From: Pseudomonas alkylphenolica
GTDB lineage: Bacteria > Pseudomonadota > Gammaproteobacteria > Pseudomonadales > Pseudomonadaceae
DNA: 64,000 nucleotides
NCBI RefSeq assembly: GCF_000746525.1
Contig: NZ_CP009048.1
Coordinates: 5,531,501-5,595,500 of the forward strand
Direction: 5' to 3'
Shown here: positions 1-9,108 of the stretch, piece by piece
Position numbering within the stretch: the stretch's first letter is position 1
How the letters are laid out: each line of letters begins with the position of its first letter
Notes under the pieces: generated by a model
Told to the model about the DNA's origin: nothing
Seen by the model: the letters and a program-made list of their open reading frames with translations, nothing else
Databases searched by the model: none
Made by a program: the position numbers and the translations under genes

Positions 1-2829
1 GTCACCAAACACGTTGTCCACCCGATTAACCGCCGGCCAGTACTTGTGCAGGCGTACATGCTCACTGGGCGCAATGCCCTGGGCAATGCTGTAAGGCCGC
101 TCCCACACCCCTAGTACATCCGCCAAGGTATGCGGCGCATGCTTGAGCGGGTTGTCTTCCGCCGGCCAGTTGCCGTCCTGCACCTCACGGATTTCCGCGC
201 GAATGCTCAGCATCGCCTCGATAAAGCGATCCAGTTCGGCCTTCGGCTCACTCTCGGTCGGCTCGACCATCAGGGTACCCGGCACCGGGAACGACATGGT
301 CGGGGCATGAAAGCCGTAATCCATCAGACGCTTGGCCACATCCTCCTCACTGATCCCGGTCAAGGCTTTCAACGGCCGCAGGTCGAGGATGCATTCATGC
401 GCCACGCGCCCGTTGCGCCCCCGGTACAGCACCGGGAATGCGCCACCCAGCCGTTCGGCCAGGTAGTTGGCCGAGAGGATCGCCACCTCGCTGGCGTCGG
501 CCAGTTGCGGGCCCATCATGGCGATGTACATCCAGCTGATCGGCAGAATGCTTGCGCTGCCCCAGGGCGCGGCACTCACCGCCGTGTTCTGCGGGTCCGG
601 CCCGGGGATGGGGATCACCGGGTGGCTGGCAACGAACGGCGCCAGATGGGCGCGCACGCCAATCGGGCCCATGCCCGGGCCGCCACCGCCGTGGGGAATG
701 CAGAAGGTCTTGTGCAGGTTCATGTGCGAGACATCGGCACCGATATCGGCTGGTCGGGTCAGGCCGACCTGGGCATTGAGGTTGGCGCCGTCCATGTACA
801 CCTGGCCACCCTGGTTGTGGATAACCTCGCAGATTTCGCTGATGCCTTCTTCGTACACACCATGGGTCGACGGATAGGTCGCCATCAGGCACGACAGGCG
901 CTCACCTGCCGCCTGCGCCTTGGCCTTGAGGTCGGCCAGATCGACGTTACCGGCCTCGTCACACTCGACGATTACCACCTGCATCCCCGCCATCTGCGCC
1001 GACGCCGGGTTGGTGCCGTGGGCTGACGAGGGAATCAGGCAGATGTCGCGCTGAGGCTGATGGCGACTACGGTGATACTTGGCAATGGCCATCAGCCCGG
1101 CGTACTCGCCCTGGGCGCCGGAGTTGGGCTGCATGCAGATGGCGTCGAAGCCGGTGATCGCACACAGCCAGGCTTCCAGCTCATCGATCATCGCCTTGTA
1201 ACCCTGCACCTGCGCCGCCGGGGCAAACGGATGCAACAAGGCGAAGCCTGGCCAGGTAATCGGGATCATCTCGCTGCTGGCATTGAGTTTCATGGTGCAG
1301 GATCCCAGCGGGATCATCGACTGGTTCAGCGCCAGGTCCTTGTTCTCCAGCTGCTTGAGGTAACGCAGCATCTCGGTTTCGCTGTGGTGCAGGTTGAACA
1401 CCGGATGCGTAAGGAAGGTCGAGTGCCGCACCAGGGCCGCCGGAATACCTTCCGGCAAGGCCAGGGCATCGAGGCTGGCGATATCCAGGCCGTGGTCGAC
1501 GCCGAGGAAGATATCGAACAGACGCAGTACCGTGGATTCGTCACAGGTCTCGTCGAGACTCACGCCCAACTGACCGCGACCAAGAATGCGCAGGTTGATC
1601 TGCGCCGCTTCGGCGCTTTCGATGATCGCCGTCTGACTGCCGCCGACCTCCAGGGTCAAGGTGTCGAAGAAGTGCTCGTTGAGGCGCTTGATGCCCTTGC
1701 TCTCCAGCCCCGCAGCAAGCACAAAAGTCAGCGCGTGCACGCGCTGGGCGATGCGCTGCAGGCCTTCCGGACCGTGGTACACCGCGTAAAAAGCAGCGAT
1801 GTTGGCCAGCAGCACCTGCGCCGTGCAGATGTTGGAGTTGGCCTTCTCGCGGCGGATATGCTGCTCGCGGGTCTGCAGGGCCATGCGCAACGCGACGTTG
1901 CCGCGGGCATCCTTGGACACACCGATGATGCGCCCGGGCATGGCCCGCTTGAAAGCGTCACGACAGGCAAAGTAGGCGGCATGCGGACCGCCATAGCCCA
2001 TCGGCACGCCAAAGCGTTGGGTCGTGCCCAAAACAACGTCGGCGCCCTGCTCACCCGGTGGGGTCAACATCAACAGGCTGAGCAAGTCGGCGGCTACGCA
2101 GGCCAAGGCGTGCTGGTTATGCAGCTGTGCGATCAACGGCCGCAGGTCGCGGATCTCGCCGTGGGTGTCGGGGTACTGCAGCAAAGCCCCGAATACCTGG
2201 TAATTGCCGAGGTTATCCACAGCATCGACGACCAGTTCGAAGCCGAAACCTTCGGCGCGGGTCTTTAGCACCGAGAGGGTCTGTGGATGGCAGTGCTGAT
2301 CGGCAAAGAACACGTTGCTTTTCGACTTGGCCATGCGTTTGGCCAGGGCCATGGCTTCAGCGGCCGCAGTGGCTTCATCAAGCAAGGAGGCGTTAGCCAG
2401 GTCCAGGCCGGTGAGGTCGATGATCATCTGCTGGAAATTCAGCAAGGCTTCCAGGCGGCCCTGGGCAATTTCCGGCTGATAAGGCGTGTAGGCGGTGTAC
2501 CAACCCGGGTTTTCCAGGACGTTACGCAGGATGACGTTCGGCGTGACGGTACCGTGATAACCCATGCCGATCAGGCTGGTCCACACCTGGTTCTGCTCGG
2601 CATAGCCCCTGAGCTTGTTCAGGGCGGCCTGTTCATCCAGGGCGGGGGGCAGGTCCAACGGACGGTTCAGACGAATGCCCGGCGGCACGGTCTGCTCGAT
2701 CAGCTCACGGCGACTACCCAGGCTAAGGGCCTGAAGCATCACCTGCTGCTCCGGGGCATCTGGGCCCAGGTGGCGACGCAGGAACGGATTGGGGTCGTGC
2801 AGTTGGCTCAGGGACGGCGACTGGGACAT
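1..2829 (-). CDS. gcvP: Glycine dehydrogenase (decarboxylating), P protein; 3' end cut by window edge
   Basis: Pyridoxal-phosphate enzyme of the cytosolic glycine cleavage system: it decarboxylates glycine and passes the aminomethyl group to lipoyl-GcvH. The reading frame is open from the ATG at 2829 to the left edge, giving 943 residues. The family is about 950-960 residues, so only a short C-terminal tail is missing. The N-terminal half shows the family's IGMGYHGT stretch. The PLP-binding lysine lies in [16 protein letters not shown], Lys707 (codon 709-711). It is the last gene of gcvT-gcvH-gcvP, 81 bases after gcvH. Identification is very secure. Pseudomonads often carry a second gcv locus, so this may be one of two copies. 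Confidence 0.97.
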   Translation of the reverse strand, partial: MSQSPSLSQLHDPNPFLRRHLGPDAPEQQVMLQALSLGSRRELIEQTVPPGIRLNRPLDLPPALDEQAALNKLRGYAEQNQVWTSLIGMGYHGTVTPNVILRNVLENPGWYTAYTPYQPEIAQGRLEALLNFQQMIIDLTGLDLANASLLDEATAAAEAMALAKRMAKSKSNVFFADQHCHPQTLSVLKTRAEGFGFELVVDAVDNLGNYQVFGALLQYPDTHGEIRDLRPLIAQLHNQHALACVAADLLSLLMLTPPGEQGADVVLGTTQRFGVPMGYGGPHAAYFACRDAFKRAMPGRIIGVSKDARGNVALRMALQTREQHIRREKANSNICTAQVLLANIAAFYAVYHGPEGLQRIAQRVHALTFVLAAGLESKGIKRLNEHFFDTLTLEVGGSQTAIIESAEAAQINLRILGRGQLGVSLDETCDESTVLRLFDIFLGVDHGLDIASLDALALPEGIPAALVRHSTFLTHPVFNLHHSETEMLRYLKQLENKDLALNQSMIPLGSCTMKLNASSEMIPITWPGFALLHPFAPAAQVQGYKAMIDELEAWLCAITGFDAICMQPNSGAQGEYAGLMAIAKYHRSRHQPQRDICLIPSSAHGTNPASAQMAGMQVVIVECDEAGNVDLADLKAKAQAAGERLSCLMATYPSTHGVYEEGISEICEVIHNQGGQVYMDGANLNAQVGLTRPADIGADVSHMNLHKTFCIPHGGGGPGMGPIGVRAHLAPFVASHPVIPIPGPDPQNTAVSAAPWGSASILPISWMYIAMMGPQLADASEVAILSANYLAERLGGAFPVLYRGRNGRVAHECILDLRPLKALTGISEEDVAKRLMDYGFHAPTMSFPVPGTLMVEPTESEPKAELDRFIEAMLSIRAEIREVQDGNWPAEDNPLKHAPHTLADVLGVWERPYSIAQGIAPSEHVRLHKYWPAVNRVDNVFGD

Positions 2830-2910
2830 AGCGGCTCTCTCTTCCTAGACCAAGCCTCGACCAGTCGAGGCATATTGAGTCTAGGAAGAGATTGCCGCTT
2901 TGTGTGAAAA

Positions 2911-3294
2911 CTATTCGCCGATGGCGGCTTGGTAACCGGCGGCGTCGAGCAGTTTGTCCAGCTCGGCCTTGTCGCTTGGCTTGAGCTTGAAGATCCAGCT
3001 GCCGTACGGATCGCTGTTCAGCGACTCAGGGCTGTCGGCCAACGCTTCGTTGACCGCGATCACTTCACCGCTGACCGGTGCGTAGATGTCCGAAGCGGCC
3101 TTGACCGACTCGACCACGCCGGCAGCATCGCCTGCGGCGAAGACCTTGCCGACTTCCGCCAGTTCGACAAACACCACGTCACCCAGGGCTTCCTGAGCGT
3201 GGTCGCTAATACCGACGGTCACCGTGCCGTCAGCTTCCAGTTTGGCCCACTCGTGACTCTCGGCAAAACGCAGGTCGGCGGGGATATTGCTCAT
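2911..3294 (-). CDS. gcvH: Glycine cleavage system H protein (lipoyl carrier)
   Basis: A 127-residue carrier that shuttles the aminomethyl group between GcvP and GcvT and is re-oxidised by a lipoamide dehydrogenase (L protein, not in the window). The lipoylated lysine is Lys65 in the ESVKA motif, followed by the typical YAPVSGEV and NDPYG-like (SDPYGSW) stretches. Length matches the family. It starts with ATG 45 bases downstream of gcvT in the same operon. Nothing unusual is seen. Function follows from strong family similarity. Confidence 0.97.
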   Translation of the reverse strand: MSNIPADLRFAESHEWAKLEADGTVTVGISDHAQEALGDVVFVELAEVGKVFAAGDAAGVVESVKAASDIYAPVSGEVIAVNEALADSPESLNSDPYGSWIFKLKPSDKAELDKLLDAAGYQAAIGE

Positions 3295-3339
3295 CTTGTT
3301 GTCCTCGATAGGGTCAGCGGTAGGCCCGCCAGAATTGGT

Positions 3340-4422
3340 TCAGATCAGAATCTTGCCATGGCGCACGAAGGTCGGCTTGACCACCCGCACCGGGTACCAC
3401 TTGCCGCGAATCTCCACCTCGGCACGATCGGCGGTTGCCATCGGCACCCGCGCCAGCGCAATCGACTTGCTCAGCGTAGGAGAGAAACTACCACTGGTGA
3501 TCTCTCCTTCGCCAATCCCGGCGACGCGAACCACCTGGTGGGCGCGCAGAACACCGCGCTCTTCCAGCACCAGGCCGACCAGTTTCTGCTCAACGCCGTG
3601 TTCGATTTCCGCCAGCAGACCGCTACGGCCGATGAAGTCACGCCCGGCCGGCTCCCAGGCCACGCTCCAGCCCAGGTTGGAGGTCAGCGGGGTATGCGCT
3701 TCGTCGATGTCCTGGCCATACAGGTTCATGCCGGCCTCAAGGCGCAGGGTGTCACGCGCGCCGAGACCGCTCGGGGCAATACCTGCACCGACCAGATCGT
3801 TGAAGAATGCGGGGGCCTGTACAGCCGGGAAGATGATCTCCAGGCCGTCTTCGCCGGTATACCCGGTGCGGGCGATAAACCAGTCGCCCTCGGCGTGGCC
3901 TTCGAACGGCTTGAGCTCGCGGATCAGTGCGGCGCGCGGCGCCGATAGCAGTTCGGCGACCTTGGTGCGGGCTTCAGGCCCCTGGATGGCGAGTATCGCA
4001 AGCTCCGGACGCTCATGGATCTTGACGTCAAAATCGCCCTTGCAGGCGTTTAACCAGGCCAGGTCCTTGTCGCGGGTCGAAGCGTTGACCACCAGGCGGT
4101 AACCGTCTTCGCAGCGGTAGGCGATCATGTCGTCGATGACCTTGCCCTGCTCGTCGAGCATGGTGCTGTACAGGGCCTTGCCGGTTTCAGTCAGACGAGC
4201 AACATCATTGGCCAACAGGCGCTGCAGCCAGACAGTTGCCTGCGCGCCATGGACATCGATCACGGTCATATGGGAAACATCAAACACCCCGCAGTCACGG
4301 CGCACCTGATGGTGCTCCTCGACCTGCGAGCCATAATGCAAGGGCATGTCCCAACCGCCAAAATCGACCATCTTGGCGCCTAGCGCCAGGTGCAGGTCAT
4401 ACAGAGGCGTGCGCAGTCCCAT
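3340..4422 (-). CDS. gcvT: Aminomethyltransferase, glycine cleavage T protein
   Basis: Transfers the methylene group from aminomethyl-lipoyl GcvH to tetrahydrofolate, releasing ammonia and giving 5,10-methylene-THF. It has 360 residues, the usual length. The N-terminal folate-binding part contains MVDFGGWDMPLHY and FDVSHM, and the region near residue 195 contains ARTGYTGEDGLEI, all hallmarks of GcvT. The ATG is preceded by AAGGAG at good spacing. It is first in the gcvT-gcvH-gcvP operon. The 121-base leader upstream contains a hairpin but no recognisable glycine riboswitch. Confidence 0.97.
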   Translation of the reverse strand: MGLRTPLYDLHLALGAKMVDFGGWDMPLHYGSQVEEHHQVRRDCGVFDVSHMTVIDVHGAQATVWLQRLLANDVARLTETGKALYSTMLDEQGKVIDDMIAYRCEDGYRLVVNASTRDKDLAWLNACKGDFDVKIHERPELAILAIQGPEARTKVAELLSAPRAALIRELKPFEGHAEGDWFIARTGYTGEDGLEIIFPAVQAPAFFNDLVGAGIAPSGLGARDTLRLEAGMNLYGQDIDEAHTPLTSNLGWSVAWEPAGRDFIGRSGLLAEIEHGVEQKLVGLVLEERGVLRAHQVVRVAGIGEGEITSGSFSPTLSKSIALARVPMATADRAEVEIRGKWYPVRVVKPTFVRHGKILI

Positions 4423-4477
4423 GGGTTTCTCCTTCCGGGCGTGGCGAAGCTACGGCTGTTGGCAGCATTTCAGCTAC

Positions 4478-4494
4478 CCGGTCTGTAGGACCGG
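4478..4494 (-). promoter_or_regulatory. Small hairpin in the gcvT leader
   Basis: A perfect 6-base-pair inverted repeat (CCGGTC, five-base loop, GACCGG) lies 56-72 bases upstream of the gcvT ATG in the 121-base gap after the iron permease gene. It has no U-run, so it is not a clear intrinsic terminator. It may be a leader structure. I could not match the leader to the two-aptamer glycine riboswitch. Confidence 0.3.
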
Positions 4495-4543
4495 CCGCAG
4501 CGAATGCCGCGCATTGTAGCTGCAAGCTTGATGGCTGACATCC

Positions 4544-6166
4544 TCAGCGCGTTTGACCGACGTGTCGGGCTGAACGTCGAATCAGGCCGATGACCGGCAA
4601 CAGACCGACCAGGATCAGCGTCAGGGCCGGCAACGAGGCCCGTGCCCACTCGCCTTCGCTGGTCATTTCAAACACGCGCACAGCCAGGGTGTCCCAGCCG
4701 AACGGACGCATCAGCAAGGTCGCCGGCATTTCCTTGAGCACATCGACAAACACCAGCAAGGCCGCACTCAAGGCACCCGGCACCAACAGCGGCAGATACA
4801 CCTTGAAAAACAATCTCGGGCCACTGACACCAAGACTGCGCGAAGCTTCCGGCAGCGAGGGGCGAATCCGTCCCAGGCTGTTCTCCAGCGGTCCGTACGC
4901 CACGGCAATGAAACGCACCAGGTAGGCCAGCAGCAGGGCATACAGGCTACCCAGCAACAGTGGCCTGCCGGCACCGCCGAGCCAGTTGGACAGCGGCACC
5001 ACCACCTGGTTGTCCAGGTAACTGAACGCCAGCATGATCGACACCGCCAGCACCGAGCCAGGCAAGGCATACCCCAGGTTGGCCAGCCCGACCCCGGCGC
5101 GGATGCCCGGCGCGGACGATTGCCGGCGGGCGAACGCCAGCACCAGGGCGACACAGACAGTGATCAGCGCGGCCATGGCCCCCAGATAAAGGGTGTGCAG
5201 GATCAGGCTGGTGTAACGCTCATCCAGGTCGAAACGTCCGCGTTGCCAGAACCACACCAGCAATTGCAGCAGCGGGATGACGAAGGCACAGGCAAACACC
5301 AGCAGGCACCAGCCACTGGCCGCCAGCGCCTTGATCCCGCGCAGGTGGTACAGCGCCTTGCCGCGCGGACGCTCATTGCTGCCACGCACGGCGCCACGGG
5401 CACGGCGCTCGCCGTAGAGCACCAGCATCACCGCCAGCAGCAGCAAACTGGCCAGCTGCGCCGCACTCGACAGGCTGAAGAAGCCATACCAGGTCTTGTA
5501 GATCGCCGTGGTGAAGGTGTCGAAGTTGAACACCGACACCGCACCGAAATCGGCCAGGGTTTCCATCAAGGCCAGGGCGACACCGGCGCCGATAGCCGGA
5601 CGGGCCATCGGCAACGCCACCCGCCAGAACGCTTGCAACGGCGAATGCCCAAGCACCCGCGCCGCTTCCATCAGGCCTTTGCCCTGGGCCAGGAAGGCGG
5701 TGCGTGCAAGCAGGTAAACGTAGGGGTAGAACACCAGCACCAGAACGATGATCACCCCGCCGGTGGAGCGTACCCGCGGCAGGCGCATCGGCCCGAACCA
5801 TTCACGCAGCAGGGTTTGCACCGGCCCGGCAAAGTCCAGCAGGCCGACGAAGACGAATGCCAGCACATAGGCCGGAATGGCGAACGGCAGCATCAACGCC
5901 CAGTCCAGCCAGCGCCGTCCGGGGAATTCGCACAGGCTGGTGAGCCAGGCCAGGCTCACGCCGAGCAAAGTGACGCCGATGCCGACGCCGGCAATCAGGG
6001 TCAGGGTGTTGCCCAACAGGCGGCTCATCTGGGTATCGAGCAGGTGCGACCAGATCTGCATGTCGACCGACTGCCAGGACAACAGCAGCACGCTCAGCGG
6101 CAGCAGCACCAGGGCGGCAATGGCGAAAACCAGGGGATACCAACGGCGTTGGGCGGGGTGAGCCAA
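4544..6166 (-). CDS. Iron(III)-type ABC transporter permease (FbpB/AfuB-like, duplicated TM domain)
   Basis: A 540-residue inner-membrane protein with about twelve hydrophobic segments and two binding-protein-dependent transport domains in tandem. EAARVLGHSPLQAFWRVALP (first half) and EASRSLGVSGPRLFFKVYLP (second half) are the two EAA loops that dock onto the ATPase. This double-length arrangement is typical of ferric-iron permeases such as FbpB/SfuB. It is the downstream partner of the binding protein at 6280-7281. No ATPase gene is adjacent. The only plausible start with the full N-terminus is a TTG at 6166 (TTG-GCT-CAC) with just a weak AGAG as ribosome site, and a REP pair lies immediately upstream. 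Confidence 0.9.
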   Translation of the reverse strand: MAHPAQRRWYPLVFAIAALVLLPLSVLLLSWQSVDMQIWSHLLDTQMSRLLGNTLTLIAGVGIGVTLLGVSLAWLTSLCEFPGRRWLDWALMLPFAIPAYVLAFVFVGLLDFAGPVQTLLREWFGPMRLPRVRSTGGVIIVLVLVFYPYVYLLARTAFLAQGKGLMEAARVLGHSPLQAFWRVALPMARPAIGAGVALALMETLADFGAVSVFNFDTFTTAIYKTWYGFFSLSSAAQLASLLLLAVMLVLYGERRARGAVRGSNERPRGKALYHLRGIKALAASGWCLLVFACAFVIPLLQLLVWFWQRGRFDLDERYTSLILHTLYLGAMAALITVCVALVLAFARRQSSAPGIRAGVGLANLGYALPGSVLAVSIMLAFSYLDNQVVVPLSNWLGGAGRPLLLGSLYALLLAYLVRFIAVAYGPLENSLGRIRPSLPEASRSLGVSGPRLFFKVYLPLLVPGALSAALLVFVDVLKEMPATLLMRPFGWDTLAVRVFEMTSEGEWARASLPALTLILVGLLPVIGLIRRSARHVGQTR

Positions 6167-6186
6167 AAGAAGAAATCTCTATGTGG

Positions 6187-6257
6187 GTGGGAGCGGGCTT
6201 GCCCCGCGATTGCATTATGTCAGTCATAGTGCAATCTCGGGGCAAGCCCGCTCCCAC
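6187..6257. repeat. Paired REP element inside the iron ABC operon
   Basis: Two inverted copies of the Pseudomonas REP core (GTGGGAGCGGGCTTGCCC and its complement) flank a short spacer and form a large imperfect palindrome. It sits in the 113-base gap between the binding-protein gene and the permease gene, both read on the minus strand, so it would fold in their shared mRNA. Confidence 0.9.
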
Positions 6258-6279
6258 AGGGGCCCATCAGGGCCCCGAC

Positions 6280-7281
6280 TTAGTTCCAGCCAGCCCGATC
6301 CATCAAGCGAATTGCCTCAGCCTGACGCTTGCCTGCGATTTCAACCGGGATGGTGTCAGCCTTGAACGTACCCCAGGCCGCCACTTCTTCCGACGGTGCG
6401 ACTTTCGGGTTGGCCGGGAATTCCTGGTTCACGCCAGCGAAAATCTTCTGCGCTTCTTCACCGGTCATCCACTCGACCAGTTTTGTCGCGGCTTCAGGAT
6501 GCGGCGCGTACTTGGTCAGGCCGATGCCCGACAGGTTGACGTGCACGCCACGGTCGGCCTGGTTCGGCCAGAACAGCTTGACCGCCAGGTTCGGGTTTTC
6601 CTTGTGCAGGCGACCGTAGTAGTAGGTGTTGACGATACCGACGTCGCACTGACCGGCGTTGATGGCTTGCAGCAGGGCGGTGTCATCGGAGAACACGTCG
6701 GTGGACAGGTTGTTGACCCAGCCCTTGATGATTTCCTCGGTTTTCTTCTCGCCGTGGGTTTCGATCAGGGTCGCGGTCAGCGACTGGTTGTAGACCTTCT
6801 TCGCCGTACGCAAGCACAGGCGCCCTTCCCAGTTCTTGTCGGCCAGGGCTTCGTAGGTGCTCAGCTCTTCGGGCTTGACCCGCTCGGTGGAGTAGGCGAT
6901 GGTCCGCGCGCGCAGGCTCAGGCCGGTCCAGTCGTGGGACGAGGCGCGATACTGCTTGGGAATGTTGGCATCGATGACTTCCGATTTGATCGGCTGCAGG
7001 ATGCCCATCTGCTCGGCTTGCCAGAGGTTACCGGCATCGACGGTCAGCAGCAGGTCGGCGGTGGCGTTCTGCCCCTCGGCCTTGATCCGCTGCATCAGCG
7101 GCGCTTCCTTGTCGGTGATGAACTTGACCTTGACCCCGGTCTTGGCGGTATAGGCGTCGAACACCGGCTTGATCAGCTCGTCGATGCGCGAGGAATACAC
7201 CACCACCTCGTCCGCCGCCTGGGCGGTACCGCCCAACAGGGTCAGAGCCAGGGCGGCCAATACGTGCTTGCGTGGCAACAT
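6280..7281 (-). CDS. Iron(III) ABC transporter periplasmic binding protein (FbpA/FutA-like)
   Basis: A 333-residue secreted solute-binding protein. The N-terminus [20 protein letters not shown] followed by [12 protein letters not shown] is a classical signal peptide with an AxA-type cleavage site. The mature start (VVYSSR) and the tyrosines around [11 protein letters not shown] match family-1 ferric-binding proteins that use paired tyrosines to hold iron. I chose the ATG at 7281 because GAGGA lies just upstream and the signal peptide begins there; an upstream in-frame extension lacks support. A dyad lies at 7311-7335. The permease is downstream; the ATPase gene is elsewhere. Confidence 0.9.
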   Translation of the reverse strand: MLPRKHVLAALALTLLGGTAQAADEVVVYSSRIDELIKPVFDAYTAKTGVKVKFITDKEAPLMQRIKAEGQNATADLLLTVDAGNLWQAEQMGILQPIKSEVIDANIPKQYRASSHDWTGLSLRARTIAYSTERVKPEELSTYEALADKNWEGRLCLRTAKKVYNQSLTATLIETHGEKKTEEIIKGWVNNLSTDVFSDDTALLQAINAGQCDVGIVNTYYYGRLHKENPNLAVKLFWPNQADRGVHVNLSGIGLTKYAPHPEAATKLVEWMTGEEAQKIFAGVNQEFPANPKVAPSEEVAAWGTFKADTIPVEIAGKRQAEAIRLMDRAGWN

Positions 7282-7310
7282 GGTGCAGTCCTCGGAGTTC
7301 AAATAGAGGC

Positions 7311-7335
7311 GCAAATGGTAGTTAATCCCATTTGC
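7311..7335 (-). promoter_or_regulatory. 25-base dyad upstream of the iron-binding-protein gene (candidate operator)
   Basis: GCAAATGG and CCATTTGC form a perfect 8+8 inverted repeat around a 9-base spacer, ending 30 bases before the start codon. Position and symmetry fit a repressor operator for an iron-transport gene. The match to the Fur 19-base consensus is poor, so the regulator is not assigned. Confidence 0.45.
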
Positions 7336-7396
7336 CTTCTCAACCGAACTCACCGGGGAGGAGTTACCAGATGTTACGGCAACCGAAGAACCGGCT

Positions 7397-8620
7397 TCAG
7401 GCCTTCGCCAGTTCTGGCAAATCACCACTGAGCCCCAAGGCCTGACGAACGAACAGCGCCTTGGCTTCAGGCAGTTGCTCAACCCATTTCAGGCCACTGT
7501 TGCGCAACCAGCGCAGTGGCAGCGGGTCGGCCTGGAACAGGCGCTCGAAGCCTTCCATGGCCGCCATCAGCGCCAGGTTGTGCGGCATGCGACGACGCTC
7601 GAAGCGGCTCAATACGCGCTCATCCGCCAGTCGCTCACCACGCTCATAGGCATGCAGCAGTTCTTCGGCCAATACCGCGGCATCGAGAAAGCCCAGGTTG
7701 ACCCCCTGCCCGGCCAACGGGTGAATGGTGTGCGCGGCGTCACCGATCAAGGCCAGGCCTTCGGCCACATAGCGTTTGGCATGACGCTGGCGTAGCGGCA
7801 CGCAAAGCCGTGGATCGGCCTGCAACACAGCGCCCAGGCGCCCTTCGAAGGCGCGTTCGAGTTGCGCGCAGAAATCAGCATCGTCGAGCTTCATCAAGCG
7901 CTCGGCCTGTTCCGGGGTGGTCGACCAGACAATCGAGCACCAATCCTGCTGGCCATCGCGGATCAGCGGCAGGAAGGCCAGCGGTCCGTCGTCGGTAAAG
8001 CGTTGCCAGGCGGTCGCCTGATGCGGCTCGGCGCAGCGCACGCTGGTGACAATGGCGTGGTGCAGGTAGTCCCACTCGCGGGTCTCGCAGCCGGTCAGGC
8101 GCCGCACCGCCGAATTCGCGCCGTCAGCGGCGATGACCAGCGGCGCACGCAACGTGCGGCCATCGGCGAGGGTCAGCAGCCACTCGTCACCGGAACGACG
8201 CATCTGCTCCAGGCGTGCGTTGGCCAGCAGACCGACTTCACTGTCATGCAGACGTTCCAGCAGGCCATCCTGTATCACCCGGTTCTCGACGATATGCCCC
8301 AGCACCTCGGCATGCACGCTGGCCGCCGAGAAATGGATCTGACCGGTGCCGCTGCCGTCCCAGACACGCATGTCCGAATAGGGACTGACACGCCGCTGCT
8401 CAATCCCCTGCCAGGCACCCAGGCGTTCGAGGATGCGCTGGCTGGCCATCGACAGGGCACTGACCCGCGGTTCGAAGGCGGCCTGCTCATCGAAGGGTTT
8501 GATCGACAGCGGACTGCCGTCGAGCAGGAGAATCTCCAGGCCACTGTGCTGCAATGCCAGGGCCAGGGCGCTGCCGACCATACCGGCACCGACAATCAAC
8601 AGATCTGCGCGCATTTCCAT
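7397..8620 (-). CDS. ubiI: FAD-dependent ubiquinone hydroxylase (UbiI/VisC type)
   Basis: A 407-residue class A flavoprotein monooxygenase acting on the ring in ubiquinone synthesis. The N-terminal Rossmann motif is [17 protein letters not shown], the mid-protein motif is [13 protein letters not shown], and the second FAD site is [20 protein letters not shown], all diagnostic of the UbiH/UbiI/UbiF family. In P. aeruginosa the gene at this position next to ubiH supplies the C5 hydroxylation (UbiI). That regioselectivity is inferred from position, not seen in the sequence. Two nearby ATGs (8620 and 8614) are both possible starts. It lies 3 bases after the DUF4442 gene in the pepP-ubiH operon. 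Confidence 0.85.
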   Translation of the reverse strand: MEMRADLLIVGAGMVGSALALALQHSGLEILLLDGSPLSIKPFDEQAAFEPRVSALSMASQRILERLGAWQGIEQRRVSPYSDMRVWDGSGTGQIHFSAASVHAEVLGHIVENRVIQDGLLERLHDSEVGLLANARLEQMRRSGDEWLLTLADGRTLRAPLVIAADGANSAVRRLTGCETREWDYLHHAIVTSVRCAEPHQATAWQRFTDDGPLAFLPLIRDGQQDWCSIVWSTTPEQAERLMKLDDADFCAQLERAFEGRLGAVLQADPRLCVPLRQRHAKRYVAEGLALIGDAAHTIHPLAGQGVNLGFLDAAVLAEELLHAYERGERLADERVLSRFERRRMPHNLALMAAMEGFERLFQADPLPLRWLRNSGLKWVEQLPEAKALFVRQALGLSGDLPELAKA

Positions 8621-8623
8621 GCC

Positions 8624-9106
8624 TTAAGCCTGTCTCGCTTGCGGCTTGAGCCGCACGTAAAGGGTTTTGTCGACCTGCGCCACCAGCTCGCCGGCAGCGT
8701 CACGGATATCGACCTGAAGTCGTGGCAGGTATTTCTTGCCGCCCGCCGTGTGCTCGCGGATATCCGCCAGCAGCTGATCGTCGATGCGCAGTTCAGCGAA
8801 CACCGGGCCTTTGCCCGGAGTGATGAAATCGATACTGGCGGCCTTGTCCCAGACAATGTAATCGCGGCCGAGCAGTTCCATCAGCATCAGCATGTAGAAC
8901 GGATCGACCATCGAATACAGGCTGCCGCCGAACTGGGTGCCGACGTAGTTGCGATTGAACCAGCCCAGGCCCAGGCGCACCTTTATCTGGCGCAAGTCCG
9001 GACTGATGCTTTGCACGTGAATGCCGGCACCGATATAGGGCGGATAAAAGTTCAGCCGCCAGCGCAGCCTGCGCGCACGCCGTGCCAGTTTGCGCGGATC
9101 GTCCAT
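8624..9106 (-). CDS. DUF4442 family protein (hot-dog fold thioesterase-like)
   Basis: A 160-residue protein of the DUF4442 family, related to hot-dog thioesterases. The core shows NRNYVGTQFGGSLYSMVDPF, where related thioesterases carry their active-site segment, then FITPGKGPVFAEL. The substrate is unknown. I take ATG 9106 as start because GGAG sits six bases upstream and it lies just two bases after the ubiH stop; a longer frame would run into ubiH. Position between ubiH and ubiI suggests co-expression with quinone synthesis, but no direct role is shown. Confidence 0.75.
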   Translation of the reverse strand: MDDPRKLARRARRLRWRLNFYPPYIGAGIHVQSISPDLRQIKVRLGLGWFNRNYVGTQFGGSLYSMVDPFYMLMLMELLGRDYIVWDKAASIDFITPGKGPVFAELRIDDQLLADIREHTAGGKKYLPRLQVDIRDAAGELVAQVDKTLYVRLKPQARQA

Positions 9107-9108
9107 GC

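Noticed and set aside
1060..2268. 402-codon open frame on the plus strand
   Set aside because: It lies antisense to gcvP and its protein lacks any family pattern; high GC content lets stops vanish in the reverse frame.
4423..4543. Possible glycine riboswitch before gcvT
   Set aside because: The conserved aptamer segments could not be found and the leader is too short for the usual double aptamer; only a small hairpin is visible.
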